A DNA stretch of 64,000 nt from Candidatus Iainarchaeum sp. (lineage in GTDB: Archaea > Iainarchaeota > Iainarchaeia > Iainarchaeales > GCA-2688035), in assembly GCA_002688035.1 (NCBI GenBank), contig NZBU01000008.1, forward strand, positions 33,301 through 97,300. The letters run 5' to 3'. The notes under the pieces were generated by a model. The model saw only the letters and a list, made by a program, of their open reading frames with translations. It did no database searches and was not told the origin of the DNA. Made by a program: the position numbers and the translations under genes. This document shows, one piece after another, positions 53,351 to 61,562 of the stretch. Position 1 is the stretch's first letter, and every line of letters starts with the position of its first letter.

Positions 53351-54430
53351 CTAATAGTTTCTTTTATAGAATGGTTTTTTTACTGTTACTGCTCCAACTG
53401 CTTTTCCTCTAACATCAATTCCAATTTTTTGCCCTATTCCTGCAAATTCCTGCTTTACATAGCCCATTCCAATATTCTTTTTGAGTGTTGGTGAGAACGA
53501 GCCGCTAGTAACCACGCCGATTTCCTTTTCCTCATGCAAAATCTTGTAGCCTTCTCGTGCAATTCCTCTTTCCACCATCTCAAACGCAACAAGTTTCTCA
53601 GCAAGCCCCTTATTCTTTTGCTCAAGCAGCACATTCATTCCAATAAAATTCTCTTTCTCAAAATTAATATTCCATTCATAGCCGGCCTGTAGTGGACTGT
53701 GATTTTCAGTTAATTCGTGACCATAAAGTGGCATGCAGCACTCAAGCCTTAGAGTATCGCGTGCTCCAAGACCACAGGGCTGCGCTCCAGCTTCCAGAAG
53801 CTTGTTCCAAAGTTTGGGAGCTCTCTCTCCCTCAAAATACAATTCAAATCCATCTTCTCCAGTATAACCACTTCTGCTCACAATACAAGCTACTCCAGTC
53901 ACACTAAATTCGGCAAAACGATAAAAGCCAATCTTGCTCAGGTCAAAGTCAGTCAGTTCTGCCAAAATATCTTTGGTCTTTGGACCCTGTAAATCAATTT
54001 TTGCCAGTGAATCACTCTCATCTCTTACACTGCAGCCAAATTCAGCGGCATGCTTTTTAATCCAACTCAAATCTTTCTTTCGCGTGCCTGCATTAACAAC
54101 TATCATATACTTCTCATCGCTGAAACGATAAACAGTCAAATCATCTAGGATACCGCCTTGTTCGTTGCACATTATTCCAAGTGACATTTGCCCCGGTTCC
54201 ATCCGGCTTACATCACGGGTAACAAGAAGCTGCACCAGTTCAAGCGCTTGTTTTCCTTCAACAAAAATCTCACCCATATGCGAAACATCAAAAATGCCAG
54301 CCTCACTCCTGACAAGCTCGTGTTCCTTGAGGGGTGTGCTGTAATAGACAGGCATTTCCCATCCTGCAAAATCAACAATTTGCGCACCAAGCTTTTTGTG
54401 CTCTTCAAAAAGTGGTGTTTTCTCTCCCAT
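53351..54430 (-). CDS. gcvT: Glycine cleavage system T protein (aminomethyltransferase)
   Basis: This 359-residue folate-dependent enzyme releases ammonia and 5,10-methylene-THF. Seen: FAGWEMPVYYSTPLKEH near residue 20, FDVSHMGEI near 47, SRSGYTGEDGFELYF near 188, with Arg/Glu residues of the folate site, and LGARDTLRLE near 225. First gene of a seven-gene operon. TTTAAA at 54454-54459 is 26 nt before the ATG, so the mRNA is probably leaderless. No glycine riboswitch is seen. Confidence 0.97.
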   Translation of the reverse strand: MGEKTPLFEEHKKLGAQIVDFAGWEMPVYYSTPLKEHELVRSEAGIFDVSHMGEIFVEGKQALELVQLLVTRDVSRMEPGQMSLGIMCNEQGGILDDLTVYRFSDEKYMIVVNAGTRKKDLSWIKKHAAEFGCSVRDESDSLAKIDLQGPKTKDILAELTDFDLSKIGFYRFAEFSVTGVACIVSRSGYTGEDGFELYFEGERAPKLWNKLLEAGAQPCGLGARDTLRLECCMPLYGHELTENHSPLQAGYEWNINFEKENFIGMNVLLEQKNKGLAEKLVAFEMVERGIAREGYKILHEEKEIGVVTSGSFSPTLKKNIGMGYVKQEFAGIGQKIGIDVRGKAVGAVTVKKPFYKRNY

Positions 54431-54519
54431 ACTCAGATGAAAGATAAAAACAATTTAAAACAAAACCAATGCGGCAATACATTAAGTTTTTATAGTTGAA
54501 AAGGCATTTTATTAATGCC

Positions 54520-54750
54520 ATGTTGCCGAAAAGACGCGTTCCAAGAAAAAAGGCGACAAAGCCCGCGTCAAAGAAAAAAACCAAGAAGAAGTTAAAGAAA
54601 AAAAAGCTTTCTTCTAAAGAACAAGCCAAAAGAGCTGCTAGAAGAGATGTGGCTTCGGAAGGACTAAGTTATTGTGAGTCAAGCGCTTGGAGTGATATTG
54701 CGGCGGTAAGCCGTGGCAAGATTCTGCGCGGAAGAAGACCTGGCCGCTAA
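54520..54750 (+). CDS. Small Lys-rich protein
   Basis: This is a 76-residue protein whose first half is almost only Lys, Arg, Ala and Ser (KKTKKKLKKKKLSSKEQAKR); the second half has SYCESSAWSDIAAVSRGKIL. It probably binds nucleic acid or ribosomes. The ATG at 54520 has TTTTTATA at 54487-54494 with leaderless spacing; an in-frame ATG at 54496 lies inside the expected promoter spacing and is rejected. No family recognised. Confidence 0.5.
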   Translation: MLPKRRVPRKKATKPASKKKTKKKLKKKKLSSKEQAKRAARRDVASEGLSYCESSAWSDIAAVSRGKILRGRRPGR

Positions 54751-54850
54751 TTTTATTTAAAATCCTTCCACCCTTGCTCAGCAGCATTATTCTATACAAA
54801 AAGAGCGCCAAACCGCCAACGGTCCTGAAAACGATTGGCGCCAAATCCAT
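54638..54850 (-). pseudogene. Possible remnant of a Na/phosphate-type symporter N-terminus
   Basis: A minus-strand frame beginning at ATG 54850 encodes MDLAPIVFRTVGGLALFLYR followed by IMLLSKGGRILNKI. This resembles the first helix of Na+/Pi cotransporter-like proteins (GGLALFLxGxxLM). After about 40 residues the frame has no further membrane character and runs antisense to the Lys-rich gene. If real it is only a fragment. Confidence 0.25.
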
Positions 54851-54861
54851 TTAACTTACTT

Positions 54862-55122
54862 TTACGTTGTATTCTTCACTGCTTCCTCGATTTTTGCTCG
54901 ATCAAAGCCCTCTACTATTATTCCATTAATGTCAAGAACTGGCAGGCTCACTTCTTTTGAATCCTCTGTGCGAACTGCTCGCCTTTTCTCCACCATCTCT
55001 TTTGCCTTTTCCTTATCAGCCATCACATCAAATTCCTCATACTCCACGCCTAAGCGCTTCAGCAAAGCTTTTGCTGCACGGCACTTTGCACAATTTGGAA
55101 TGCTGTAAACTATTGCCCCCAT
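54862..55122 (-). CDS. Glutaredoxin-like thiol protein
   Basis: This is an 86-residue thioredoxin-fold protein. The N-terminal IVYSIPNCAKCRAAKALLKR carries a CxxC active site (CAKC), the cis-Pro is in VSLPVLDINGI near residue 62, and the tail EGFDRAKIEEAV is typical of glutaredoxin/NrdH proteins. It likely reduces disulfides in the cytoplasm; the electron donor is unknown. Divergent from purT. Confidence 0.85.
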   Translation of the reverse strand: MGAIVYSIPNCAKCRAAKALLKRLGVEYEEFDVMADKEKAKEMVEKRRAVRTEDSKEVSLPVLDINGIIVEGFDRAKIEEAVKNTT

Positions 55123-55209
55123 TTCTCCACCTCTTGAAGAAGAAAGAATACCGAAAGGAATTTATAAGTTATACAACTCAAATTGAGCATATCCTTGGGG
55201 GTGCGTGGG

Positions 55210-56508
55210 ATGAAGAGAAAAAAGCTTGAGCAATTAACTTCGCCAAATGCTGTTAATGCAAAAAAACTAATGCTTCTTGGAAGCGGCGAACTCGGAAAAG
55301 AAGTAGTGCTTGAAGCCAAAAGGCTTGGGTTCAATGTTGTTGCCGTTGATCGCTACCAGGGAGCGCCAGGCCAGCAGGTTGCAGATAAATCCTACACCGG
55401 ACAGATGACTGATGAGGGATTCCTCCGCTCTATTGTTGAAAAAGAAAAACCCGATTTTATAATTCCTGAAATTGAGGCAATAAACCTTGATTTGCTCACC
55501 GAGCTTGAGAAAGAGGGCTTTAATGTAATCCCAAACGCAAGGGCAACTCGTGCAACAATGCAAAGAGAAAGAATAAGGGATGTAATTGCAAACGAGGCAG
55601 GGGTTAAAACTTCAAAATATGATTACGCAAATTCTCTTGATGAATTAAAAGAAGTGTGTGAAAAAATAGGCTACCCTTGTTGGGTCAAAGCATTAATGTC
55701 AAGTTCAGGCCATGGTTCCATGTTTGTAAAGGGACCTGAGGACGTTGAAAAGGCCTGGGGTGAGGCAACTCAGCATGGCCGTGTAAAGGGTGAGAGGATT
55801 ATTGTTGAGGAGCACGTTGAATTTGATATTGAAATAACTGAGCTTGCAGTAAGGCACTTTGATGAAAACGGAAAGATCGTAACATCCTTCCCAAAGCCTA
55901 TTGGACACTACCAGATTGATGGAGACTACCACTCAAGCTGGCAGATGGCTGAGGTAAGCGAAAAGGCAGAGAAAGCAATCTATGAGGCAACCGGCAAAAT
56001 TACTGACGCTCTTGGTGGCCTAGGTCTCTTTGGCTGCGAGCTCTTTGTAAAGGGCGATGATGTTTATGCAAACGAATGCTCTCCTCGTCCACATGACACA
56101 GGAATGGTTACTTTTGTTACACACCAGCTTGGATTTAGTCAGGCAGGATTGCATGTTCGAGCGATTACTGGTCTCCCGGTTCCTGCGATTGAAGAAGGGG
56201 ACATTAGAAAAATTCCTTCTCTCACTCCCGGAGCGAGCCACGTAATACTTTCTCCAAGTGAAGGATTTGACCCAATGCTTGGAAATGTTTACAATGCAAC
56301 AAACCAGCTTGGTGTTTCACTGCTTTTCTTTGGAAAGCCGGAAGCCCATGTTGGAAGAAGAATGGGAGTCGTTCTTGCAACCGCTGATACTGTAGAGGAC
56401 GCAAAGAAAAAAGCCGAGCAGGTTGCGCACAAGATTGAAATGCAAACCAGGCAAGCGGCTGAATGGAAAAAGCAACAGGAAACCAGAAAACACTTGCTGC
56501 AAAAATAG
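55210..56508 (+). CDS. purT: Formate-dependent phosphoribosylglycinamide formyltransferase (PurT)
   Basis: This 432-residue ATP-grasp enzyme formylates GAR with formate and ATP. Seen: KLMLLGSGELGKEVVLEAKR near residue 19, AVDRYQGAPGQQVADKSY near 45, IVEEHVEFDIEITELAVR near 197, and CELFVKGDDVYANECSPRPH near 276. Start ATG 55210 is preceded by GGGGGTGCG. It opens a purine group with purN and purH. Having PurT and PurN together gives two routes for the same step. Confidence 0.96.
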   Translation: MKRKKLEQLTSPNAVNAKKLMLLGSGELGKEVVLEAKRLGFNVVAVDRYQGAPGQQVADKSYTGQMTDEGFLRSIVEKEKPDFIIPEIEAINLDLLTELEKEGFNVIPNARATRATMQRERIRDVIANEAGVKTSKYDYANSLDELKEVCEKIGYPCWVKALMSSSGHGSMFVKGPEDVEKAWGEATQHGRVKGERIIVEEHVEFDIEITELAVRHFDENGKIVTSFPKPIGHYQIDGDYHSSWQMAEVSEKAEKAIYEATGKITDALGGLGLFGCELFVKGDDVYANECSPRPHDTGMVTFVTHQLGFSQAGLHVRAITGLPVPAIEEGDIRKIPSLTPGASHVILSPSEGFDPMLGNVYNATNQLGVSLLFFGKPEAHVGRRMGVVLATADTVEDAKKKAEQVAHKIEMQTRQAAEWKKQQETRKHLLQK

Positions 56509-56529
56509 TATCATATTTAAGGTGAGCCA

Positions 56530-57147
56530 ATGGAAAAGATCGTTTTAGGAGTGCTAGCCAGCACCAATGCAACAGACCTTCAGGCGGTAATTGATGCCAT
56601 TCAAGCAAAAAAACTGCCAGCCGAGATTGCTTGCCTTATTTCAAACAAGGAAAAAGCTTTTGCTCTTAAGCGCGCTGAAAAACATGGTATTGAATCAATT
56701 TTTCTTGACCCAAATGATTTTTCTTCCACTGAAGAATATGATTCCAAGCTTGTTCAACTTCTAACCGAACACAAAGTAGACCTGGTTCTTCTCATTGGCT
56801 ATAACAAAGTTCTAAGCAAACCTTTTGTGGAAGCATTTCAGGAAAAGGCAATGAATATTCATCCATCCCTTCTCCCTGCTTTCAAGGGTTGGTATAAAAG
56901 CGTTTACGAAGATGTTTTTGATTATGGCTGCAAAGTAACTGGCTGCACTCTCTTCTTTATTTCAGATGAGCCGGATGCCGGGCCAATAATTGCCCAAAAG
57001 GCGGTTGATATAGCGGAAAATGAAACATTTGATTCAATCAAAGAAAAAGTGCAGAAAGCAGAACAGGAAATAATTATTAAAGCGGTAAAATTGTTTTGCG
57101 AAGACAAATTGAAGGTTGAGGGAAACAAGGTTAGGGTGTTGGAATGA
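56530..57147 (+). CDS. purN: Folate-dependent phosphoribosylglycinamide formyltransferase (PurN-like)
   Basis: This is a 205-residue formyltransferase. Seen: LGVLASTNATDLQAVIDAI near residue 6, CLISNKEKAFALKRAEKHGI near 36, the catalytic region AMNIHPSLLPAFKG near 108 (Asn-His), and TGCTLFFISDEPDAGPIIAQ near 138, containing the catalytic Asp. It uses 10-formyl-THF. It sits 21 nt after purT and overlaps purH by 4 nt, so both GAR transformylases are likely cotranscribed. Confidence 0.9.
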   Translation: MEKIVLGVLASTNATDLQAVIDAIQAKKLPAEIACLISNKEKAFALKRAEKHGIESIFLDPNDFSSTEEYDSKLVQLLTEHKVDLVLLIGYNKVLSKPFVEAFQEKAMNIHPSLLPAFKGWYKSVYEDVFDYGCKVTGCTLFFISDEPDAGPIIAQKAVDIAENETFDSIKEKVQKAEQEIIIKAVKLFCEDKLKVEGNKVRVLE

Positions 57148-58700
57148 GTGAGAAGAAAAAAAGAGCATTGATTTCTGTTTCAGACAAAAAGGGTTTGAAA
57201 GAACTTGTAAAGGCACTTGACAAACATGGTTTTGAGATTATTTCCACTGGCGGAACAGCAAAGGCAATTGAGAAAGTCGGGGTGAAAGTTACTCCAGTTG
57301 AAAAGGTAACAAACTTCAAAGAAATGCTTGATGGGCGCGTAAAAACATTGCACCCAAAACTCCACGCAGGAATACTTGCTCTGCGTGACAGCAAAAAGCA
57401 CATGCAGCAATTAAAAGAAACAAATATTATGCTAATTGATCTTGTTGTTGTAAATCTTTATCCTTTCAGAAGAACTGTTTCAAAGAAAGCACCTTTAGAT
57501 GAGATAATTGAGAACATTGATATTGGCGGGCCAACTTTGATTAGGGCTGCTGCAAAAAACTTCCATGACGTAGCAGTTGTTGTGAAACCAACTCAATACC
57601 AACTACTTATTGATGAGCTTGATAAAAACAATGGCGTGATCTCATTGAAGACAAGGCAGCTTCTTGCAGCCAAGGCTTTTGAACACACAGCATACTATGA
57701 CACTACAATAAACGATTTTTTGCACCGCAAATTTAATCCCGATGAATTTTTCCCTGATGACTTCAGCGTGAATTACAGGAAGGTAATGGACTTGCGTTAT
57801 GGTGAGAACCCGGACCAGAAAGCAGCGCTCTACAAGGAGAGTTTCATTTATGCTCCAAGCATTGCCCGTGCAAAAGTTTTGAATGGAAAACAGCTTTCTT
57901 TCAATAACATTATTGACGCAAACGATGCGATCGGGGTTGTGCAAGAGTTCGAGCAGCCGGCAGCATGTCTGATAAAACACAACAATGCCTGTGGTGCTGC
58001 TGTTGCAGCAGGAATCAGCGAGGCGTTCCAAAAGGGGCATGAATGTGATCCAAAGAGTGCCTATGGTTCAATCATTGCTTTGAACAGGGAATGTGATGTA
58101 GAAACAGCTAAGAAAATCATAGGGTTCTTCAACGAGGTTGTTATCGCGCCTTCATATGATGAGGCTGCCTTGAAAATTTTAAGCAAAAAGCAGAATTTGC
58201 GCGTGCTACAGCTTAAAGCGTTGGACCAGCACATTATCCCTCAAGGGCTTGATTATAAAAAAATTGAAGGCGGTCTGCTTGCGCAGAGTGTTGATATTAT
58301 TTCTGATGAGGAAGCAGACCTCACTGTTGTTTCAAAGAAAAAGCCTACTGAAGAACAAGTAAAGGATATGCTGTTTGCCTGGCGCATCGTAAAACATGTT
58401 AAGAGCAATGCGATTGTTCTTGCAAAGAACAGGGCAACAGTTGGAATTGGCGCAGGACAAATGTCAAGGGTTGACGCAGTAGAGATTGCAGTGAGAAAAG
58501 CAGGGGGCAGAGAGAAAGGAGCTGTTCTTGCCTCAGATGGATTTTTCCCATTCCGCGATAATATTGACATTGCTGCTGAGAAGGGTATTACCGCAATAAT
58601 CGAGCCGGGTGGAAGTATGCACGACCAGAAAATAATTGATGCGGCAAACGAGAAGGGAATAGTTCTCGTCTTTACTGGAGTTAGGCACTTCAAACACTAG
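57144..58700 (+). CDS. purH: Bifunctional AICAR transformylase / IMP cyclohydrolase
   Basis: This 518-residue enzyme performs the last two steps to IMP. The N-terminal MGS-like cyclohydrolase has ALISVSDKKGLKELV near residue 8, ISTGGTAKAIEK near 32 and DGRVKTLHPKLHAGILA near 63. The C-terminal transformylase has LRYGENPDQKAAL near 213, CLIKHNNACGAAVA near 275 with the catalytic Lys-His, and GAGQMSRVDAVEIA near 433. Many archaea use PurO and PurP instead, so a fused PurH suggests bacterial ancestry. Confidence 0.97.
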   Translation: MSEKKKRALISVSDKKGLKELVKALDKHGFEIISTGGTAKAIEKVGVKVTPVEKVTNFKEMLDGRVKTLHPKLHAGILALRDSKKHMQQLKETNIMLIDLVVVNLYPFRRTVSKKAPLDEIIENIDIGGPTLIRAAAKNFHDVAVVVKPTQYQLLIDELDKNNGVISLKTRQLLAAKAFEHTAYYDTTINDFLHRKFNPDEFFPDDFSVNYRKVMDLRYGENPDQKAALYKESFIYAPSIARAKVLNGKQLSFNNIIDANDAIGVVQEFEQPAACLIKHNNACGAAVAAGISEAFQKGHECDPKSAYGSIIALNRECDVETAKKIIGFFNEVVIAPSYDEAALKILSKKQNLRVLQLKALDQHIIPQGLDYKKIEGGLLAQSVDIISDEEADLTVVSKKKPTEEQVKDMLFAWRIVKHVKSNAIVLAKNRATVGIGAGQMSRVDAVEIAVRKAGGREKGAVLASDGFFPFRDNIDIAAEKGITAIIEPGGSMHDQKIIDAANEKGIVLVFTGVRHFKH

Positions 58701-58710
58701 GTGAAAAAAG

Positions 58711-59097
58711 ATGGGTTTTCTCAACATTTTTGGAAAATCTGACGAACAAAAAGCAAAAGAAGAACGGGAAAGAATCGCAAAAAAACTTTCACATGGAAAG
58801 GAAACACCTGCCATTCAAAACCAATCTAACGAACCTTTGGAAGCTGGCGGCGTATTTGGTGTGAAGGGTAGCTATTCAATTATAGGTGTCGGACTTGTTT
58901 CTGTTGGAATAGTTGAAAGCGGAGTGCTAAGACCAAATCAAACAGCCGTTGTAAATGGTAAGATCGCGGTAATCAAATCAATTGAAGCCAACCGCCAGCA
59001 GATTCCTGTTGCAAAAGTAGGTCAAAATGTTGGAATAAGCCTGAAAGGTATGTCAAAGGATGATGTGCAAAATGGACTGCAAATTCACTTCAGATAA
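58711..59097 (+). CDS. Stand-alone EF-Tu domain-2-like beta-barrel protein
   Basis: This is a 128-residue protein. A charged helical N-terminus of ~35 residues (EQKAKEERERIAKKLSHGK) precedes a beta barrel resembling domain 2 of translational GTPases: GVFGVKGSYSIIGVGLVSVG, GVLRPNQTAVVNG, then KVGQNVGISLKGMSKDDVQNG. No GTPase domain is present. It starts 10 nt after purH, possibly in the same transcript. A role in translation or nucleotide binding is inference from the fold. Confidence 0.75.
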   Translation: MGFLNIFGKSDEQKAKEERERIAKKLSHGKETPAIQNQSNEPLEAGGVFGVKGSYSIIGVGLVSVGIVESGVLRPNQTAVVNGKIAVIKSIEANRQQIPVAKVGQNVGISLKGMSKDDVQNGLQIHFR

Positions 59098-59141
59098 ATT
59101 GAGTACCTTTTAAAACTTTTAATTACCCAAATATTACCGTT

Positions 59142-59226
59142 GCCGACGTGACAGAGTGGCCGAATGTGCCTGCCTTGAGAGCAGGTGTCTCGCAAGGGAC
59201 CGCAGGTTCGAATCCTGTCGTCGGCG
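59142..59226 (+). tRNA. tRNA-Ser (anticodon TGA)
   Basis: An 85-nt class II tRNA. The acceptor stem is GCCGACG/CGTCGGC with discriminator G. The anticodon stem CCTGC/GCAGG encloses CTTGAGA. The long variable arm has TCTC-GCAA-GGGA. The T loop is TTCGAAT. It lies in tandem with tRNA-Ser(GGA) 36 nt downstream. Confidence 0.95.
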
Positions 59227-59262
59227 TCCCTTCTTTTCTTTCTAAAAAAGGGGCTAATATTT

Positions 59263-59346
59263 GCGGAGGTGGCGGAGTGGTTAAACGCGCAAGCTTGGAA
59301 AGCTTGTTCCTTCACGGGAACGCGAGTTCGAATCTCGTCCTCCGCG
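59263..59346 (+). tRNA. tRNA-Ser (anticodon GGA)
   Basis: An 84-nt class II tRNA. The acceptor stem is GCGGAGG/CCTCCGC with discriminator G. The anticodon stem CAAGC/GCTTG encloses TTGGAAA. The long variable arm has GTTCC-TTCAC-GGGAAC. The T loop is TTCGAAT. The 160 nt after it (59347-59506) hold no recognisable feature. Confidence 0.95.
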
Positions 59347-59506
59347 TAGTTACTCCCACCATCCACTCTTACATATTTGCGCTTCAATAACTGTACACTT
59401 TGGGCGTAGTCTTTTTTTGATAAAACTTATTTACAAAACCAGTTTTTCAACAGCAATTTCCATCTGGATTTTCTCGGTATTGGTTTCAGTTGTAGTTTTT
59501 ATGTTT

Positions 59507-61489
59507 TTACCGTTCTAATACTCGCCGCACGTTCCAGAATTTCTCAAGCTCGTTTTCTAACTGCTGCGTGTTCCTCACAATCTTTGTGAATGGTTTCAAA
59601 TAGGCTGGCAGATTATCAAAGTAGAACCGCCCGAGGAAAAAGTCTCGCTCATACCTCTTGTCTGCGAGCACAATTGCTTTTGCACTATTTAAATCCCTTG
59701 TTATTCTTCCCGTGAGCTGTACTGCCGTATCGATTGCCTTCATGTTAAGTATTTTCCCGGCATGCTCTCGCCCATACTTTTTCTCCAGATATTTTTTCCG
59801 CTGCTTGAAATAAAAGTCCGAGTAGTCCGGGAGTGGCAGGCCCACAACCAAACAGTTTGCAACTTCGCTTGCCTTGTTTGTGCTTCTCGCATGCTTTGTT
59901 CTAATATTCAAAACATAGCTTTTTTCCGGCGAAAGATTTTCAGAATCTCCTACATTTTCCAGAGCCGGGACTCTCTCAGCCATTTGATCTGCTTCAAACT
60001 GGTTGCAGCAGCTAACGAGGAGCGAGGGGTTTAGATTAAGCATTGCGTTTACTTTCTGCACATACTTTGGAGTGTTCTGGGTTCTCTTCTTAAAAGTGGT
60101 GTCAAGCTCGGTATCAATTAAAACAAGAAGGCTTTGGTGAGGCATGCTCTCGATTTTGAATAAAGAAGTTTCAGCTGCATCCAACCCAAACTCTTCTATG
60201 AAAAGGCTTTCATCTCCAATTGTTGCCGAGAACAGAACCGAACTGTGAAATTGTTTAAGGGTTTCTTTTGGAGAAAGGCCGTTACTCAGAATAATGCTAT
60301 TGATTTCAAATGGCTTCACCATTATCGCGTTTCTCTCAGACGCAATAAACGTGAGGTAAACAACAGAATCCTTTATTGTCTCCAAGTGTTTTAGGAAATC
60401 ATGTGGCTTTGCTCCTGCTCTAGTTCCCTCGTTTGCTCCCTCAATCGTGTTCACAATCTCTTCCAACCGATCTACTATACCCTCAAACTCTATTGTGCCG
60501 CGCAAACCTGCTGCCTTTGACCTGCTCTTAAAGCCCTTAACATAGTAATCAATTATTTTCTGCGGGGCAATCGGAGTCTCTGTCTTGAATACTTTCAAAA
60601 TTTCCTCGGTGTAATCAGCAAATTCATTCAAGAATTCCGCATCAATATCGTTTAATTCGCGCTCAATTTCCTCTCCGTTCTCTTCGAGTGCAGCATACTC
60701 GTCAAGAATCCTATTTGCCTGCGTAATCAATCTTTGCATTCCAACAAGGCTTAGCTGAACGTGAAAGTGGTCATACAGCCTTGTTACAAGAAGGTCTGCC
60801 TCATCCACCAACAACACGAATTCCTTTGGGTCAATAATTTGTTTAAGTATGTGAAAAATTCCTGTGAAGCACCAAAAGTAATCAAGAATTACTACATCTG
60901 CATCGCGTACAAGTTCCTTCATTATCTCATATGGGCAAAGCTCGTTTTCCTTGCAGAGTTCTTGAACCCGCTGGAAGAACTCCGGCTCCTTTGAAAAATC
61001 TTGGTTCTCAAAGTAATTACCGGGATTTTCACAAACAGTTTTATTCACAATTTGAATTATTTTCTTCGCGGTTTTTGATGGTTCTCTTGAACCGTTTAAA
61101 AAACTCTTATTGTAGAATTCGCAGTCCTTCTTGAAGCGCTTAGAACTGTTGCATAGCTCGTGGCTGAATTTTTCAGGCGGAAACTTACAGCACATCAATT
61201 GCTTTCCGCGCAAATCCGCAATTTTTAATTTCTTACCTTTCTCTCCGTTTATTCTGAGTGCTTCTCCAACTCCCGCATTTCTCGCAATGTGACTCGGGGA
61301 AAGCAATAGAACCTTTTTCCCTGCTTCAAAAACAGGGGCAAGCGTGGAAATGGTTTTCCCAAATCCGCAGTATGCTTCAATCAAACCAATTTTTTCCTCT
61401 GAAACAGTCTCAAACACAAAGTCCATGACCCCAAGCTGCATGGGTTTGAATTCAGGATATGGAAAAAATTCCTCAAATCTTTCGGCCAT
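59507..61489 (-). CDS. XPD/Rad3-like superfamily 2 DNA helicase with Fe-S cluster domain
   Basis: This is a 660-residue SF2 helicase. Seen: motif I IEAYCGFGKTISTLAP near residue 37, LLSPSHIARNAG near 61, motif II LLVDEADLLVTRLYDH near 226, SVLFSATIGDESLF near 418, and the C-terminal TAVQLTGRITRDLNSA with motif VI near 589. Between motifs I and II, Cys residues (CC at ~99, LCNSS near 112, KKDCEF near 121, and NELCPYE near 188) fit a 4Fe-4S domain as in XPD. The N-terminal YPEFKPMQ is an XPD/DinG-type Q-like region. Probable role: DNA repair or unwinding. Confidence 0.88.
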   Translation of the reverse strand: MAERFEEFFPYPEFKPMQLGVMDFVFETVSEEKIGLIEAYCGFGKTISTLAPVFEAGKKVLLLSPSHIARNAGVGEALRINGEKGKKLKIADLRGKQLMCCKFPPEKFSHELCNSSKRFKKDCEFYNKSFLNGSREPSKTAKKIIQIVNKTVCENPGNYFENQDFSKEPEFFQRVQELCKENELCPYEIMKELVRDADVVILDYFWCFTGIFHILKQIIDPKEFVLLVDEADLLVTRLYDHFHVQLSLVGMQRLITQANRILDEYAALEENGEEIERELNDIDAEFLNEFADYTEEILKVFKTETPIAPQKIIDYYVKGFKSRSKAAGLRGTIEFEGIVDRLEEIVNTIEGANEGTRAGAKPHDFLKHLETIKDSVVYLTFIASERNAIMVKPFEINSIILSNGLSPKETLKQFHSSVLFSATIGDESLFIEEFGLDAAETSLFKIESMPHQSLLVLIDTELDTTFKKRTQNTPKYVQKVNAMLNLNPSLLVSCCNQFEADQMAERVPALENVGDSENLSPEKSYVLNIRTKHARSTNKASEVANCLVVGLPLPDYSDFYFKQRKKYLEKKYGREHAGKILNMKAIDTAVQLTGRITRDLNSAKAIVLADKRYERDFFLGRFYFDNLPAYLKPFTKIVRNTQQLENELEKFWNVRRVLER

Positions 61490-61562
61490 AAATAAAGAGA
61501 AAATCAGAATCCTTTAAAAGCCAAGTAGAGAGTGCATTTCCAGTATTCAAAAATCATTGGAT

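Noticed and set aside
54781..54850. Inverted GGCGCC-containing sequence near 54825-54845 as a terminator
   Set aside because: The arms are short and imperfect and no T-run follows in either direction.
59085..59387. Minus-strand frame of 100 codons with DDRIRTCGPLRDTCSQ-type sequence
   Set aside because: It is the antisense translation of the two tRNA-Ser genes, another recurrent misannotation.
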